A stretch of 64,000 bases of DNA, from NCBI RefSeq assembly GCF_900107635.1, contig NZ_FNRD01000001.1, positions 186,001-250,000 of the forward strand. Reading direction: 5' to 3'. The translations under genes and the position numbers were made by a program. This document shows positions 51,704-59,800 of the stretch, in pieces. Under the pieces are notes generated by a model, which worked only from the letters and a program-made list of their open reading frames with translations, was not told the origin of the DNA and searched no databases. The stretch comes from Flavobacterium gillisiae. Its GTDB lineage: Bacteria; Bacteroidota; Bacteroidia; Flavobacteriales; Flavobacteriaceae. Every line of letters starts with the position of its first letter. The stretch's first letter is position 1.

Positions 51704-51847
51704 GGGGAGCTAATCCAGTTATGCGTTACAAGTTTTTTCTTCCGCTTTAGTTTTTTAAAATTCTTGCAAGAGCTTCCTTTGGTCGCTTTACAAGAATAAA
51801 AAAACTAAAAACCGGAATTCAAAAAGCTTTTCACTGCTACCTGGGCT
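51704..51847 (+). repeat. Dispersed structured repeat, copy 3 (divergent form)
   Basis: It begins GGGGAGCTAATCCAG, continues TTATGCGTTACAA, has a long central hairpin (TTTAGTTTTTT...TTCTTG at 51746-51766 with CAAGAATAAAAAAACTAAA at 51791-51809), then AAAAAGCTTTTCACTGCTACC and ends TGGGCT. The left and right frameworks match copies 1 and 2, but it lacks the head hairpin and has another loop. It fills most of the 51632-51941 gap between tig and clpP. Confidence 0.65.
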
Positions 51848-51941
51848 AAAAATAAGACAGTTTGACATCATTTATAAAGAGGTATGACCTTTGCATTAAA
51901 GAAGGCTACAGATATAACGTAAAACTTAGAACAAATAAAAT

Positions 51942-52616
51942 ATGAACTACGGTAAAGAATTTAAAAAGTTTGCTACAAAGGACCACGGGGTAAATGCCAT
52001 GTATTACGATAAAATCGTTGCAGCAATGAATCCTACTAATATGACTCCATATATCATCGAAGAACGTCAATTGAATATCTCTCAATTAGATGTTTTCTCG
52101 AGATTGATGATGGACAGAATTATTTTCCTAGGAACAGGAATCGATGACCAAATTGCAAATATCGTTCAAGCACAATTATTATTCTTAGAAAGCGCTGATG
52201 CTTCTAAGGACATTCAAATTTATTTGAATTCTCCTGGAGGAAGTGTTTATGCAGGATTAGGAATTTATGACACGATGCAATACATCAAGCCAGACGTTGC
52301 TACAATTTGTACAGGTATGGCAGCTTCTATGGGAGCGGTTCTATTATGCGCAGGTGCTGAGGGAAAACGTTCAGCATTGCCACACTCAAGAGTAATGATT
52401 CACCAACCATCTGGAGGAGCACAAGGTGTTGCAACTGATATGGAAATCAACTTAAGAGAAATGTTGAAACTGAAAGATGAGTTGTATAAAATTATCTCTC
52501 ACCACTCAGGACAAACATTTGAAAAAGTACATAACGATAGCGAACGTGACTATTGGATGATTGCTGATGAAGCAAAAGAATACGGAATGATTGATGAAGT
52601 TTTAAGAAGAGGATAA
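51942..52616 (+). CDS. clpP: ATP-dependent Clp protease proteolytic subunit
   Basis: The 224-residue serine protease forms the tetradecameric barrel of ClpXP. Catalytic Ser129 lies in TGMAASMGAVLL and His154 in VMIHQPSGGAQG; the Asp lies in the C-terminal HNDSERDYWM region. Length is slightly longer than in E. coli, due to the N terminus. clpX follows after 72 bases that hold an unusual inverted repeat. Confidence 0.96.
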   Translation: MNYGKEFKKFATKDHGVNAMYYDKIVAAMNPTNMTPYIIEERQLNISQLDVFSRLMMDRIIFLGTGIDDQIANIVQAQLLFLESADASKDIQIYLNSPGGSVYAGLGIYDTMQYIKPDVATICTGMAASMGAVLLCAGAEGKRSALPHSRVMIHQPSGGAQGVATDMEINLREMLKLKDELYKIISHHSGQTFEKVHNDSERDYWMIADEAKEYGMIDEVLRRG

Positions 52617-52630
52617 TAAAATAGTTACAA

Positions 52631-52680
52631 GTTTAAAGTTTAAGGTTGCCACGGTAACTTTAAACGCTTAAACTTTAAAC
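52631..52680 (+). promoter_or_regulatory. Inverted repeat with alternative pairing in the clpP-clpX spacer
   Basis: GTTTAAAGTTTAAG (52631-52644) is the exact complement of CTTAAACTTTAAAC (52667-52680). An alternative stem pairs GTTTAAGGTTGCC (52638-52650) with GGTAACTTTAAAC (52653-52665) at 11 of 13 positions. The two folds exclude each other. It ends 8 bases before the clpX ATG. Confidence 0.5.
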
Positions 52681-52688
52681 AATAAAAA

Positions 52689-53921
52689 ATGGCGAAAGAA
52701 AAATTAGAATGCTCATTTTGCGGAAGGAAAAAACCAGACACCAATTTATTGATTGCTGGAATTGATGCGCACATATGCGATAAATGTATTGAGCAGGCAC
52801 ATGGAATTGTTTTAGAAGAATTGAAATCTAGTGGAAGTTCAAAATTAGTTGGGGATCTTATTTTAAAGAAACCAAAAGAAATTAGAGCGTTCTTAGATCA
52901 ATATGTAATCGGACAAGACCAAACTAAAAAAGTAATGTCGGTTGCGGTTTACAATCACTACAAACGTTTAATGCAACAGCAGCTAGACGATGAGGTAGAG
53001 ATTGAAAAAAGTAACATCATCATGGTGGGACAAACCGGAACTGGTAAAACATTAGTAGCTAAAACCATAGCTAAAATGCTTGACGTTCCTTTGGCTATTG
53101 TTGATGCGACTGTATTGACAGAAGCAGGTTATGTAGGGGAAGACGTTGAGAGTATCTTGACACGTTTGCTTCAAGCTGCTGATTATGATGTTGCCAAAGC
53201 AGAACGCGGAATCGTTTTTATCGACGAAATAGACAAAATTGCTCGTAAGAGTGACAACCCATCTATTACACGTGATGTTTCTGGTGAAGGAGTGCAACAA
53301 GCATTATTGAAATTATTAGAAGGAACGGTTGTAAACGTACCACCTAAAGGAGGACGTAAGCACCCAGACCAAAAATTTGTTGAGGTAAATACTCAAAATA
53401 TCTTGTTTATCGCCGGTGGTGCTTTTGACGGAATCGAAAGAATTATTTCTAAAAGATTGAATCGTCAGGCAGTAGGATATTCGACATCAAAAAATGTGGA
53501 TAATATTGACAAAGAGAATTTATTGCAATATATCATTCCTAAAGACATCAAAGATTTCGGATTGATTCCGGAGATCATTGGTCGTTTGCCGGTATTGACA
53601 CACATGGATCCTTTAGACAGAGAAACCCTTCGTGCAATTTTGACTCAGCCTAAAAATGCGTTAATCAAACAATATCAAAAATTGTTTTTAATGGATGAGG
53701 TTGAATTTTCTATCACTGACGAAGCTTTAGATTTTATTGTTGATAAAGCATTAGAATACAAATTAGGAGCTCGTGGATTGCGTTCGTTATGCGAGGCGGT
53801 TTTAACAGATGCCATGTATGAATTACCAAGTTCAGATACTAAAGTATTAGAAATTGATAAGAACTATGCGATAGAAACTTTAAATAAGAATTTATTGAAG
53901 CGATTAGAAATTGCGTCATAG
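52689..53921 (+). CDS. clpX: ATP-dependent Clp protease ATP-binding subunit ClpX
   Basis: The 410-residue AAA+ unfoldase feeds ClpP. It has the N-terminal zinc-binding domain (Cys8, Cys11, Cys30, Cys33), Walker A GQTGTGKT (114-121), Walker [12 protein letters not shown], the [10 protein letters not shown] segment and sensor 2 LGARGLRS. Length is normal. It is presumably co-transcribed with clpP through the hairpin-bearing spacer, and ends at an intrinsic terminator. Confidence 0.97.
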   Translation: MAKEKLECSFCGRKKPDTNLLIAGIDAHICDKCIEQAHGIVLEELKSSGSSKLVGDLILKKPKEIRAFLDQYVIGQDQTKKVMSVAVYNHYKRLMQQQLDDEVEIEKSNIIMVGQTGTGKTLVAKTIAKMLDVPLAIVDATVLTEAGYVGEDVESILTRLLQAADYDVAKAERGIVFIDEIDKIARKSDNPSITRDVSGEGVQQALLKLLEGTVVNVPPKGGRKHPDQKFVEVNTQNILFIAGGAFDGIERIISKRLNRQAVGYSTSKNVDNIDKENLLQYIIPKDIKDFGLIPEIIGRLPVLTHMDPLDRETLRAILTQPKNALIKQYQKLFLMDEVEFSITDEALDFIVDKALEYKLGARGLRSLCEAVLTDAMYELPSSDTKVLEIDKNYAIETLNKNLLKRLEIAS

Positions 53922-53946
53922 AAATTACATTTTTCTCAAAAACAAT

Positions 53947-53977
53947 AGCCCGTTCATTCAATTGAGCGGGTTTTTTT
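53947..53977 (+). terminator. Intrinsic terminator of clpP-clpX
   Basis: CCCGTTCA (53949-53956) pairs with TGAGCGGG (53963-53970), followed by seven T residues. Confidence 0.88.
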
Positions 53978-54085
53978 GTGGGTAATTTGAACTATTTGTT
54001 ATTGTTTGAAAAAAGGAAGGGGATTCTTTTTTATAAACAAATAGATTACCGATTTTTGTTACTTCTAAATCAATAGAGATATAAA

Positions 54086-55321
54086 ATGGCAACAGAAGAC
54101 AAAGAGATTATTTTATTAAAAGTTTCTGGACAGGATAAACCAGGTGTTACAGCTGGATTAACAGCAGTATTGGCTAACTATAATGCAATTGTTTTAGACA
54201 TTGGACAAGCTGATATTCACGAAACACTGTCTTTAGGGATTTTATTCGAAATTGAAGCGGGTTCTACTTCTGCTCCCGTTTTAAAAGACTTGTTGTTTAA
54301 AGGATATGAATTAGGGATTAAAGTAAAGTTCGTTCCCATTACTATTGAGGATTACGAAAGCTGGGTGAAAACACAATCCAAACAACGGTATATCATTAAT
54401 ATTCTGGGAGAAACATTGGCTGCAAAGCAAATTGCTGCAGTGACTAAAATAATGTCCGACCAACATTTGAATATTGATTCGATAAAAAGATTAACCAGTA
54501 GAGCTTCTATTGTTGTTAAAGAAGAATATCCTCGTTCTTGTGTGCAGTTATCTGTGTCAGGTATTATGGAAAACAAGGCCTTAATGACGGCCAGTTTTAT
54601 GGAAATCTCCAGAACTATGGATGTGGATATTTCTTTTCAAGAGGACAATATGTTTAGAAGAAACAGACGTTTGGTTTGTTTTGATATGGACTCGACTCTG
54701 ATTCAAACCGAAGTAATTGATGAATTAGCTGATCTAGCTGGTGTAGGAGAGCAGGTAAGAGCGATTACAGAAGCGGCGATGAATGGCGAAATTGATTTTA
54801 AAGAAAGCTTTAAACAACGTATGGCTTTGTTAGAAGGCTTAAGCGAAGAAGTACTGCAAGGTGTCGCTGAAAATTTGCCGATTACAAAAGGAGCGCATCG
54901 CTTGATGAAAGCCTTGAAATATTACGGATATAAAACAGCTATTTTATCGGGAGGATTTACCTTCTTTGGTAAATACCTGCAAAAAGAATTGGGGATTGAT
55001 TATGTTCATGCCAATGAATTAGAAATTGTAGATGGTAAATTAACTGGTAAGTATCTAGGCGAAATCGTTGATGGCGCAAAAAAAGCTGAATACTTAAGAG
55101 CGATTGCAGAAAAAGAAGGTATTCACATCAACCAAACGATTGCTGTTGGCGATGGTGCTAACGATTTACCAATGTTGAATTTAGCTGGTTTAGGAATTGC
55201 TTTTCATGCAAAACTTACAGTTAAAGAAAGTGCAGAAAGCTCTATTTCCAGCTTAGGCTTAGACGGTGTTTTATACTTGTTAGGATACCACGACAGGCAT
55301 ATTGATATGATGGAAATGTAA
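54086..55321 (+). CDS. serB: Phosphoserine phosphatase with N-terminal ACT domains
   Basis: The 411-residue enzyme carries out the last step of serine synthesis. Two ACT-like domains occupy residues 1-180 (VSGQDKPGVTAGLTAVL, INILGETLAAKQIAAVTKIM). A HAD phosphatase follows, with DMDST (nucleophile Asp200, then Asp202), the SGGFTFF loop and GDGANDLPML. ACT domains suggest allosteric control by an amino acid. Single gene, with convergent uraA-like gene downstream and a shared terminator. Confidence 0.95.
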   Translation: MATEDKEIILLKVSGQDKPGVTAGLTAVLANYNAIVLDIGQADIHETLSLGILFEIEAGSTSAPVLKDLLFKGYELGIKVKFVPITIEDYESWVKTQSKQRYIINILGETLAAKQIAAVTKIMSDQHLNIDSIKRLTSRASIVVKEEYPRSCVQLSVSGIMENKALMTASFMEISRTMDVDISFQEDNMFRRNRRLVCFDMDSTLIQTEVIDELADLAGVGEQVRAITEAAMNGEIDFKESFKQRMALLEGLSEEVLQGVAENLPITKGAHRLMKALKYYGYKTAILSGGFTFFGKYLQKELGIDYVHANELEIVDGKLTGKYLGEIVDGAKKAEYLRAIAEKEGIHINQTIAVGDGANDLPMLNLAGLGIAFHAKLTVKESAESSISSLGLDGVLYLLGYHDRHIDMMEM

Positions 55322-55356
55322 CTATGTGATTAATCATATTCACATACTTTTATAAA

Positions 55357-55392
55357 AACAGAAAACCACTCAATTTGAGTGGTTTTCTTGTT
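55357..55392. terminator. Bidirectional terminator between serB and the permease gene
   Basis: GAAAACCACTCAA (55361-55373) and TTGAGTGGTTTTC (55375-55387) form a near-perfect palindrome with A and T flanks, placed between two convergent genes. Confidence 0.9.
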
Positions 55393-55498
55393 TTAGTTTG
55401 GTTCTATTTGTTGAAGTACGTTGGTTCTATGCGAAGGTAACAAACTTGTGAAGTACATGGATTTTGACTTTCTAGGACATAAAAAACAAAGCAATTCA

Positions 55499-56788
55499 TT
55501 AAGCCTCTTCGTTCATTACGCTAACCTTATCTAATAGCCAGAAGATTAATGACAGCAACACACCAACAATAGCCGCAAAAGCCATCCCTTTTAGTTGAAC
55601 AGTTCCAAGAGTTATTCTGGCGCCGCTGACACCGATAATAAATGTAATAGCACCTAAAACCATATTTCGACTTTTGCTGAAATCGACTTTTTGTTCCACA
55701 AACATTCTCAAACCTTGTACTGCAATTACGCCATACAGCAACATGGTGATTCCGCCCATTACTGGAGTTGGAATGCTAGATATAGCGGCAGAAATTTTCC
55801 CGACAACCGAAAAAGCGATTGCCAAAAGTGCGGCTCCACGAATTACCCAAACGGAATACACGCCAGTGATGGCCATGACGCCTATGTTTTCACCATAAGT
55901 AGTATTGGGAGGTGAGCCCACCATACCAGATAAAACATTACTGATTCCATCGCCGAGTAGTGATCGGTGAAGACCTGGGTTTTCCATTAAATCAGTGTTG
56001 GTGATTTTGCCAGTTACGATCAAATGGCTTATGTGTTCGGCTAACACCACAATACAGGCAGGAGCAATAATAATGATGGCATTTATATCATAAACCGGAG
56101 CTTGAAATTTAGGTAGCGCAAACCAGGCTGCTTCACTGATTTTGGCAGTATCTACTAACCCCATAAAGAGCGCCAGAAAATAGCCTGCAACCACGGCAAA
56201 GAGAATTGGAATCACTTGCATAAAACCTCGGAATAGTACAGTTCCTATAATCCCGATGCCCAAAGTAAACATTGAAACCAGTATCACAGTACTATCGGAG
56301 ACAAAAGGGGCAACAACGCTGCCTATGTCCGTTGACCATGGTGCAAGTCCCGCTTGCTGCGCCGCAACGGGAGCTAATTCTAAACCGATGATAGCAACGA
56401 CTGCACCCATTACTGCTGGAGGCATTACTACGTCAATCCATTTTATACCCCATTTTTTCACAACAAAAGAGATAGCGACAAAAAACAACCCGAAAAATAT
56501 AAATCCAGATTGCGCGTGTCCAAAACCACCGTAGCTACTGATGATTAGAGAAGCGGGTGCAATAAAGGCAAAACTCGATCCCAAGTAAGCTGGAATACCA
56601 CCTTTGGTTACCCAAGTATAAATTAAAGTTCCAATTCCGTTCATCAACAAGGCAATAGCGGGGTCGACACCTAATAAAATCGGAACTAATATTGTTGCGC
56701 CAAACATGGCGGTAAGATGCTGAAAACTAAGAGGTATGCTTTCCAGTATGGAAGGTTTTTCGTGAATACCAATAATTTTTTTGGCCAT
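55499..56788 (-). CDS. Uracil-xanthine permease family nucleobase transporter
   Basis: The 429-residue (from 56788) membrane protein belongs to the NCS2 nucleobase:cation symporters. Segments include SFQHLTAMFGATILVPILLG, IGTLIYTWVTKGGIPAYLGSSFAF, the signature LAEHISHLIVTG and the Glu-bearing GMVGSPPNTTYGENIGVM. It is close to UraA; uracil is the most likely substrate but xanthine is possible. The ATG at 56788 (MAKKIIGIHEKPS) is chosen over the open frame to 56866 because the extra residues are not typical of the family. Confidence 0.9.
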   Translation of the reverse strand: MAKKIIGIHEKPSILESIPLSFQHLTAMFGATILVPILLGVDPAIALLMNGIGTLIYTWVTKGGIPAYLGSSFAFIAPASLIISSYGGFGHAQSGFIFFGLFFVAISFVVKKWGIKWIDVVMPPAVMGAVVAIIGLELAPVAAQQAGLAPWSTDIGSVVAPFVSDSTVILVSMFTLGIGIIGTVLFRGFMQVIPILFAVVAGYFLALFMGLVDTAKISEAAWFALPKFQAPVYDINAIIIIAPACIVVLAEHISHLIVTGKITNTDLMENPGLHRSLLGDGISNVLSGMVGSPPNTTYGENIGVMAITGVYSVWVIRGAALLAIAFSVVGKISAAISSIPTPVMGGITMLLYGVIAVQGLRMFVEQKVDFSKSRNMVLGAITFIIGVSGARITLGTVQLKGMAFAAIVGVLLSLIFWLLDKVSVMNEEA

Positions 56789-56991
56789 TGTTATAGTATT
56801 TAAAAGATAGGATTTGAGAGTTTTTCTAATTAGAGAAATCTTTTCAACGAGATATTGAAGTTGCAAACTTAGTCTATTTTTTACTTTTTTACGATTGACT
56901 GTAAATGAAGGGTAGTAGACGGATTCAGTTTGTCAATTAGGCGAATTTGTCCGTTGTTATTTTTGAATATTTCCTTCGTAATCGGAAGGAT

Positions 56992-57047
56992 ATAAAATAA
57001 ATAAGTCCCATGTCGTTATAAAATGACACAGGACTTATTTATTTTAT
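56992..57047 (-). terminator. Intrinsic terminator of the GH3-lipoprotein unit
   Basis: AAATAAATAAGTCC (56995-57008) pairs with GGACTTATTTATTT (57031-57044), with a further inner stem TGTC/GACA. It lies 22 bases past the small lipoprotein stop on the minus strand, with T-rich sequence after the stem. Confidence 0.8.
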
Positions 57048-57068
57048 TGCTGTTTTTAGCTTGTATTA

Positions 57069-57224
57069 TTATCCGACATTTTTAATGGGTATGCTCTTTT
57101 CAGGCTGTGCCAATTCTAATTGTTGTGGACTGTTGCAAATTCCGCGTGCGCCACAACCCATGCGGTGCGGTCCACAGGAACTGAGGAGAAGTAGTGCTGT
57201 TAAGATGTAAAATAATTTTCTCAT
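57069..57224 (-). CDS. 51-residue Cys-rich lipoprotein
   Basis: The minus-strand frame encodes a lipoprotein signal (MRKLFYILTALLLLSSC) and a mature part with a CGPHRMGCGARGIC cluster (four Cys in about 14 residues counting the lipidated one), then a polar tail. A second in-frame ATG lies three bases upstream at 57227. It starts 3-6 bases after the GH3 gene stop, so the two are co-transcribed, and ends just before a strong terminator. I know no named family. Confidence 0.7.
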   Translation of the reverse strand: MRKLFYILTALLLLSSCGPHRMGCGARGICNSPQQLELAQPEKSIPIKNVG

Positions 57225-57230
57225 CATTCT

Positions 57231-58757
57231 TTAGCATAATATTTTAACCTGCATATTTTTTAATTGTTCCAAATAATCTCTTTGGTTAGATAATCTTGGA
57301 ATTTTATGTTGTCCGCCCAATTTATCTTTTTCCTTTAGCCAGTCGTAAAACAAATTCTTGCGGGCTACATTAATAATTAACGGATTTAAGGTCATGTTAT
57401 TGCGACGTTTGGCCTCGTAATCAGAATTTAGGTTTTGTAATGTTTCGTCTAATATATTTCGGAAAGTGTCAATGCATTTTGGCACTTCTTTAAATTCAAT
57501 CATCCATTCATGTGCTCCTTTTTCTTTGTCAATCATGAAAACCGGGGCAACGGTGTAATCTACGACTTCGTTCTGGGTCATTTTACAGGCTTTGGCAATA
57601 GCCACATCTGTATTTTCGACCATTAACTCTTCTCCAAATACGTTGATGTGGTGTTTTGTTCTTCCTGTCACTCGAATGCGGTAAGGGCTTAAAGAAGTGA
57701 AGCGAACTGTGTCACCAATCAGATAACGCCATAAACCAGAATTAGTCGTGATGACAATCGCATAATTTTTAAAAATTTCTACATCAGCTAAACGAACCGC
57801 CTTTTGATTAGGTGTTCCAAAAGTATCCATTGGGATAAATTCATAGAAGATTCCGTAATCAAGCATTAACAATAGATCACTAGAATTATTGAGGTCCTGA
57901 ATGGCGAAAAATCCTTCGGAAGCATTGTATATTTCGTAATATTTAAAATCCTTTTTAGGGAGTATTTTTTGGTATTGTTCGCGGTACGGTTCAAAATTCA
58001 CACCGCCATGGAAATAAACTTCGAGGTTTGGCCAAATTTCAAGCAGGTTTCCTTTTCCCGTTTCCTCGAGCATTTTATTCATTAAAACTAACATCCAGGA
58101 AGGGACTCCGGCAAAACTGGTTACATTTTCTTTTTTGGTTTCATTAATAATAGCGGCAATTTTTGATTCCCATTCACTCATGAGTGAAATCCTATTACTC
58201 GGTGTGCTGCTGAATTCAGCCCAAATAGGCATGTTCTCAATTAGAATCGCAGATAAATCACCAAAGAAAGTATTGTTGTCCTCGTATATTTGAGAGCTAC
58301 CTCCCAAACGAAGACTTTTACCTGTAAAGAGTTCGGAGTTTTCATTATTGTTCAAATACATGCACAGTAAATCCTTACTTCCTTTATAATGACAATCTTC
58401 CAGAGCCTCTGGGCTTACCGGAATAAATTTGCTTTTGGCATTAGTCGTTCCGCTTGATTTTGCAAACCATTTAATAGGGGTTTCCCAAAATAGATTTTGT
58501 TCCCCGTTGCGGGTGCGTTCGATCAAGGGTTGAAATTCTTCATACGTACTGATAGGAATCCTTTCGGCAAAAGTAGCGTAGGAATTTATGGAAGCATAGT
58601 CATATTCCTTACCTAGCCCTGTATTTTTTGCAGATTGAATTAAGTTCATAAGTAACTCATCCTGTACCTCATTTGGGTATTTCAGGAAAAGTTCAATCTG
58701 ATGGATTCGTTGTTTTAGAACCCAAGAGGCAAATGAATTTATTAATTGAATTGGCAT
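57231..58757 (-). CDS. GH3 family acyl-adenylate/amide synthetase-like protein
   Basis: The 508-residue product matches the GH3 family, with IPISTYEEFQPLIERTRNGE, the phosphate-binding segment WFAKSSGTTNAKSKFIPVS, YNASEGFFAIQD and GLWRYLIGDTVRF. Plant GH3 enzymes conjugate amino acids to hormones such as jasmonate and auxin; bacterial members are widespread in Bacteroidota and their substrates are unknown. Length is normal. It is followed by a tiny Cys-rich lipoprotein gene. Confidence 0.9.
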   Translation of the reverse strand: MPIQLINSFASWVLKQRIHQIELFLKYPNEVQDELLMNLIQSAKNTGLGKEYDYASINSYATFAERIPISTYEEFQPLIERTRNGEQNLFWETPIKWFAKSSGTTNAKSKFIPVSPEALEDCHYKGSKDLLCMYLNNNENSELFTGKSLRLGGSSQIYEDNNTFFGDLSAILIENMPIWAEFSSTPSNRISLMSEWESKIAAIINETKKENVTSFAGVPSWMLVLMNKMLEETGKGNLLEIWPNLEVYFHGGVNFEPYREQYQKILPKKDFKYYEIYNASEGFFAIQDLNNSSDLLLMLDYGIFYEFIPMDTFGTPNQKAVRLADVEIFKNYAIVITTNSGLWRYLIGDTVRFTSLSPYRIRVTGRTKHHINVFGEELMVENTDVAIAKACKMTQNEVVDYTVAPVFMIDKEKGAHEWMIEFKEVPKCIDTFRNILDETLQNLNSDYEAKRRNNMTLNPLIINVARKNLFYDWLKEKDKLGGQHKIPRLSNQRDYLEQLKNMQVKILC

Positions 58758-58957
58758 TTTTAAAGGTTGGGTTTTAGGATTGGCTTTTTAGAATTAGCAT
58801 TTGAATATCAAATAACAAATACTAACTTTACAACGTTATCAAAAATAGTAAAAAATTATAGAATTCCTAACGATTGCCTATCATTTCAAGCTATGAAATA
58901 GGCAGTTCTAAAAAATCCATCTATTAAAGATAAAAAATATAATCCACAATCAAACTT

Positions 58958-59752
58958 ATGCAATACGAAGGAGTACTTACTAAAATGCAAACTGAATTCG
59001 GGAATCCAATTCAATATTATTTAGTTTTTGAAGACAGTTTTTTAAATGTGAATCAATTATTGGATAAAAACCTTGAAATCAATTTCGTGGGATACCAATG
59101 TTTGAATTGTAAAAAGAAGAAAAAAATATTCCGTCAGGGATTTTGTTACGATTGTTTTTATTCGAGTGCGGCAGTCGGGGATTGGATTATGAAACCGGAG
59201 CTGAGTACTGCTCATCTCGGGATCCAAGATAGAGATTTAGGGTATGAGGAAAAAGTGCAACTACAACCTCATATTGTTTATTTAGCCCTGTCTAGTGAGG
59301 TCAAAGTAGGGGTGACTCGGAAAACACAGGTGCCTACGCGATGGATTGATCAAGGCGCAAATGAAGCTATCTCTATTGTGGAAGTGCCTAATCGCTATTT
59401 AGCAGGAATCACAGAGGTAGCATTAAAAAATCATTATGCTGATAAAACCAACTGGCGTAAGATGTTAACCAATAACGTAGAACACGTTGATTTAGTAGCT
59501 GAAAGATTAAAACTTGAAAATTTAATTCCGTCAGAAGTACAGGAGTATTTCTTTTTGAATAAAAATGATTTATACGAAATGCATTATCCAGTGTTGGAAT
59601 ACCCAACAAAAGTAAAAAGTTTAAGTTTAGAAAAGACGCCCAATTTCACGGGGAAATTAACTGGAATAAAAGGGCAGTATCTTTTATTTGAAGATGGCAC
59701 CGTTTTTAACATCCGTAGCTCCGAGGGATACGTTGTAACGGTTACAGTGTAA
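58958..59752 (+). CDS. DUF2797 family protein
   Basis: The 264-residue product has a four-Cys zinc-ribbon-like site (CLNCKKKKKIFRQGFCYDC), followed by the conserved EHxVYLALSS-like segment (here QPHIVYLALSSEVKVGVTRK) and RWIDQGA. This matches DUF2797, a conserved family of unknown function with a GIY-YIG-like core resemblance (VYLALS...VGVTR). It is a single gene, divergent from the GH3 gene, with its own terminator. Confidence 0.88.
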   Translation: MQYEGVLTKMQTEFGNPIQYYLVFEDSFLNVNQLLDKNLEINFVGYQCLNCKKKKKIFRQGFCYDCFYSSAAVGDWIMKPELSTAHLGIQDRDLGYEEKVQLQPHIVYLALSSEVKVGVTRKTQVPTRWIDQGANEAISIVEVPNRYLAGITEVALKNHYADKTNWRKMLTNNVEHVDLVAERLKLENLIPSEVQEYFFLNKNDLYEMHYPVLEYPTKVKSLSLEKTPNFTGKLTGIKGQYLLFEDGTVFNIRSSEGYVVTVTV

Positions 59753-59754
59753 TG

Positions 59755-59791
59755 AAAAAAGGCCCGAAAGTTTACCTTCGGGCCTTTTTTT
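59755..59791. terminator. Bidirectional terminator between DUF2797 and AsmA-like genes
   Basis: GGCCCGAA (59761-59768) pairs with TTCGGGCC (59777-59784), with A and T runs on both sides, between two convergent genes. Confidence 0.92.
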
Positions 59792-59800
59792 AGAAATAAT

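Noticed and set aside
51886..51893. GACCTTTG with upstream TTTG as a clpP promoter
   Set aside because: It lacks the TA of the TAnnTTTG consensus and the spacing to the TTTG at 51861 is long, so I do not list it.
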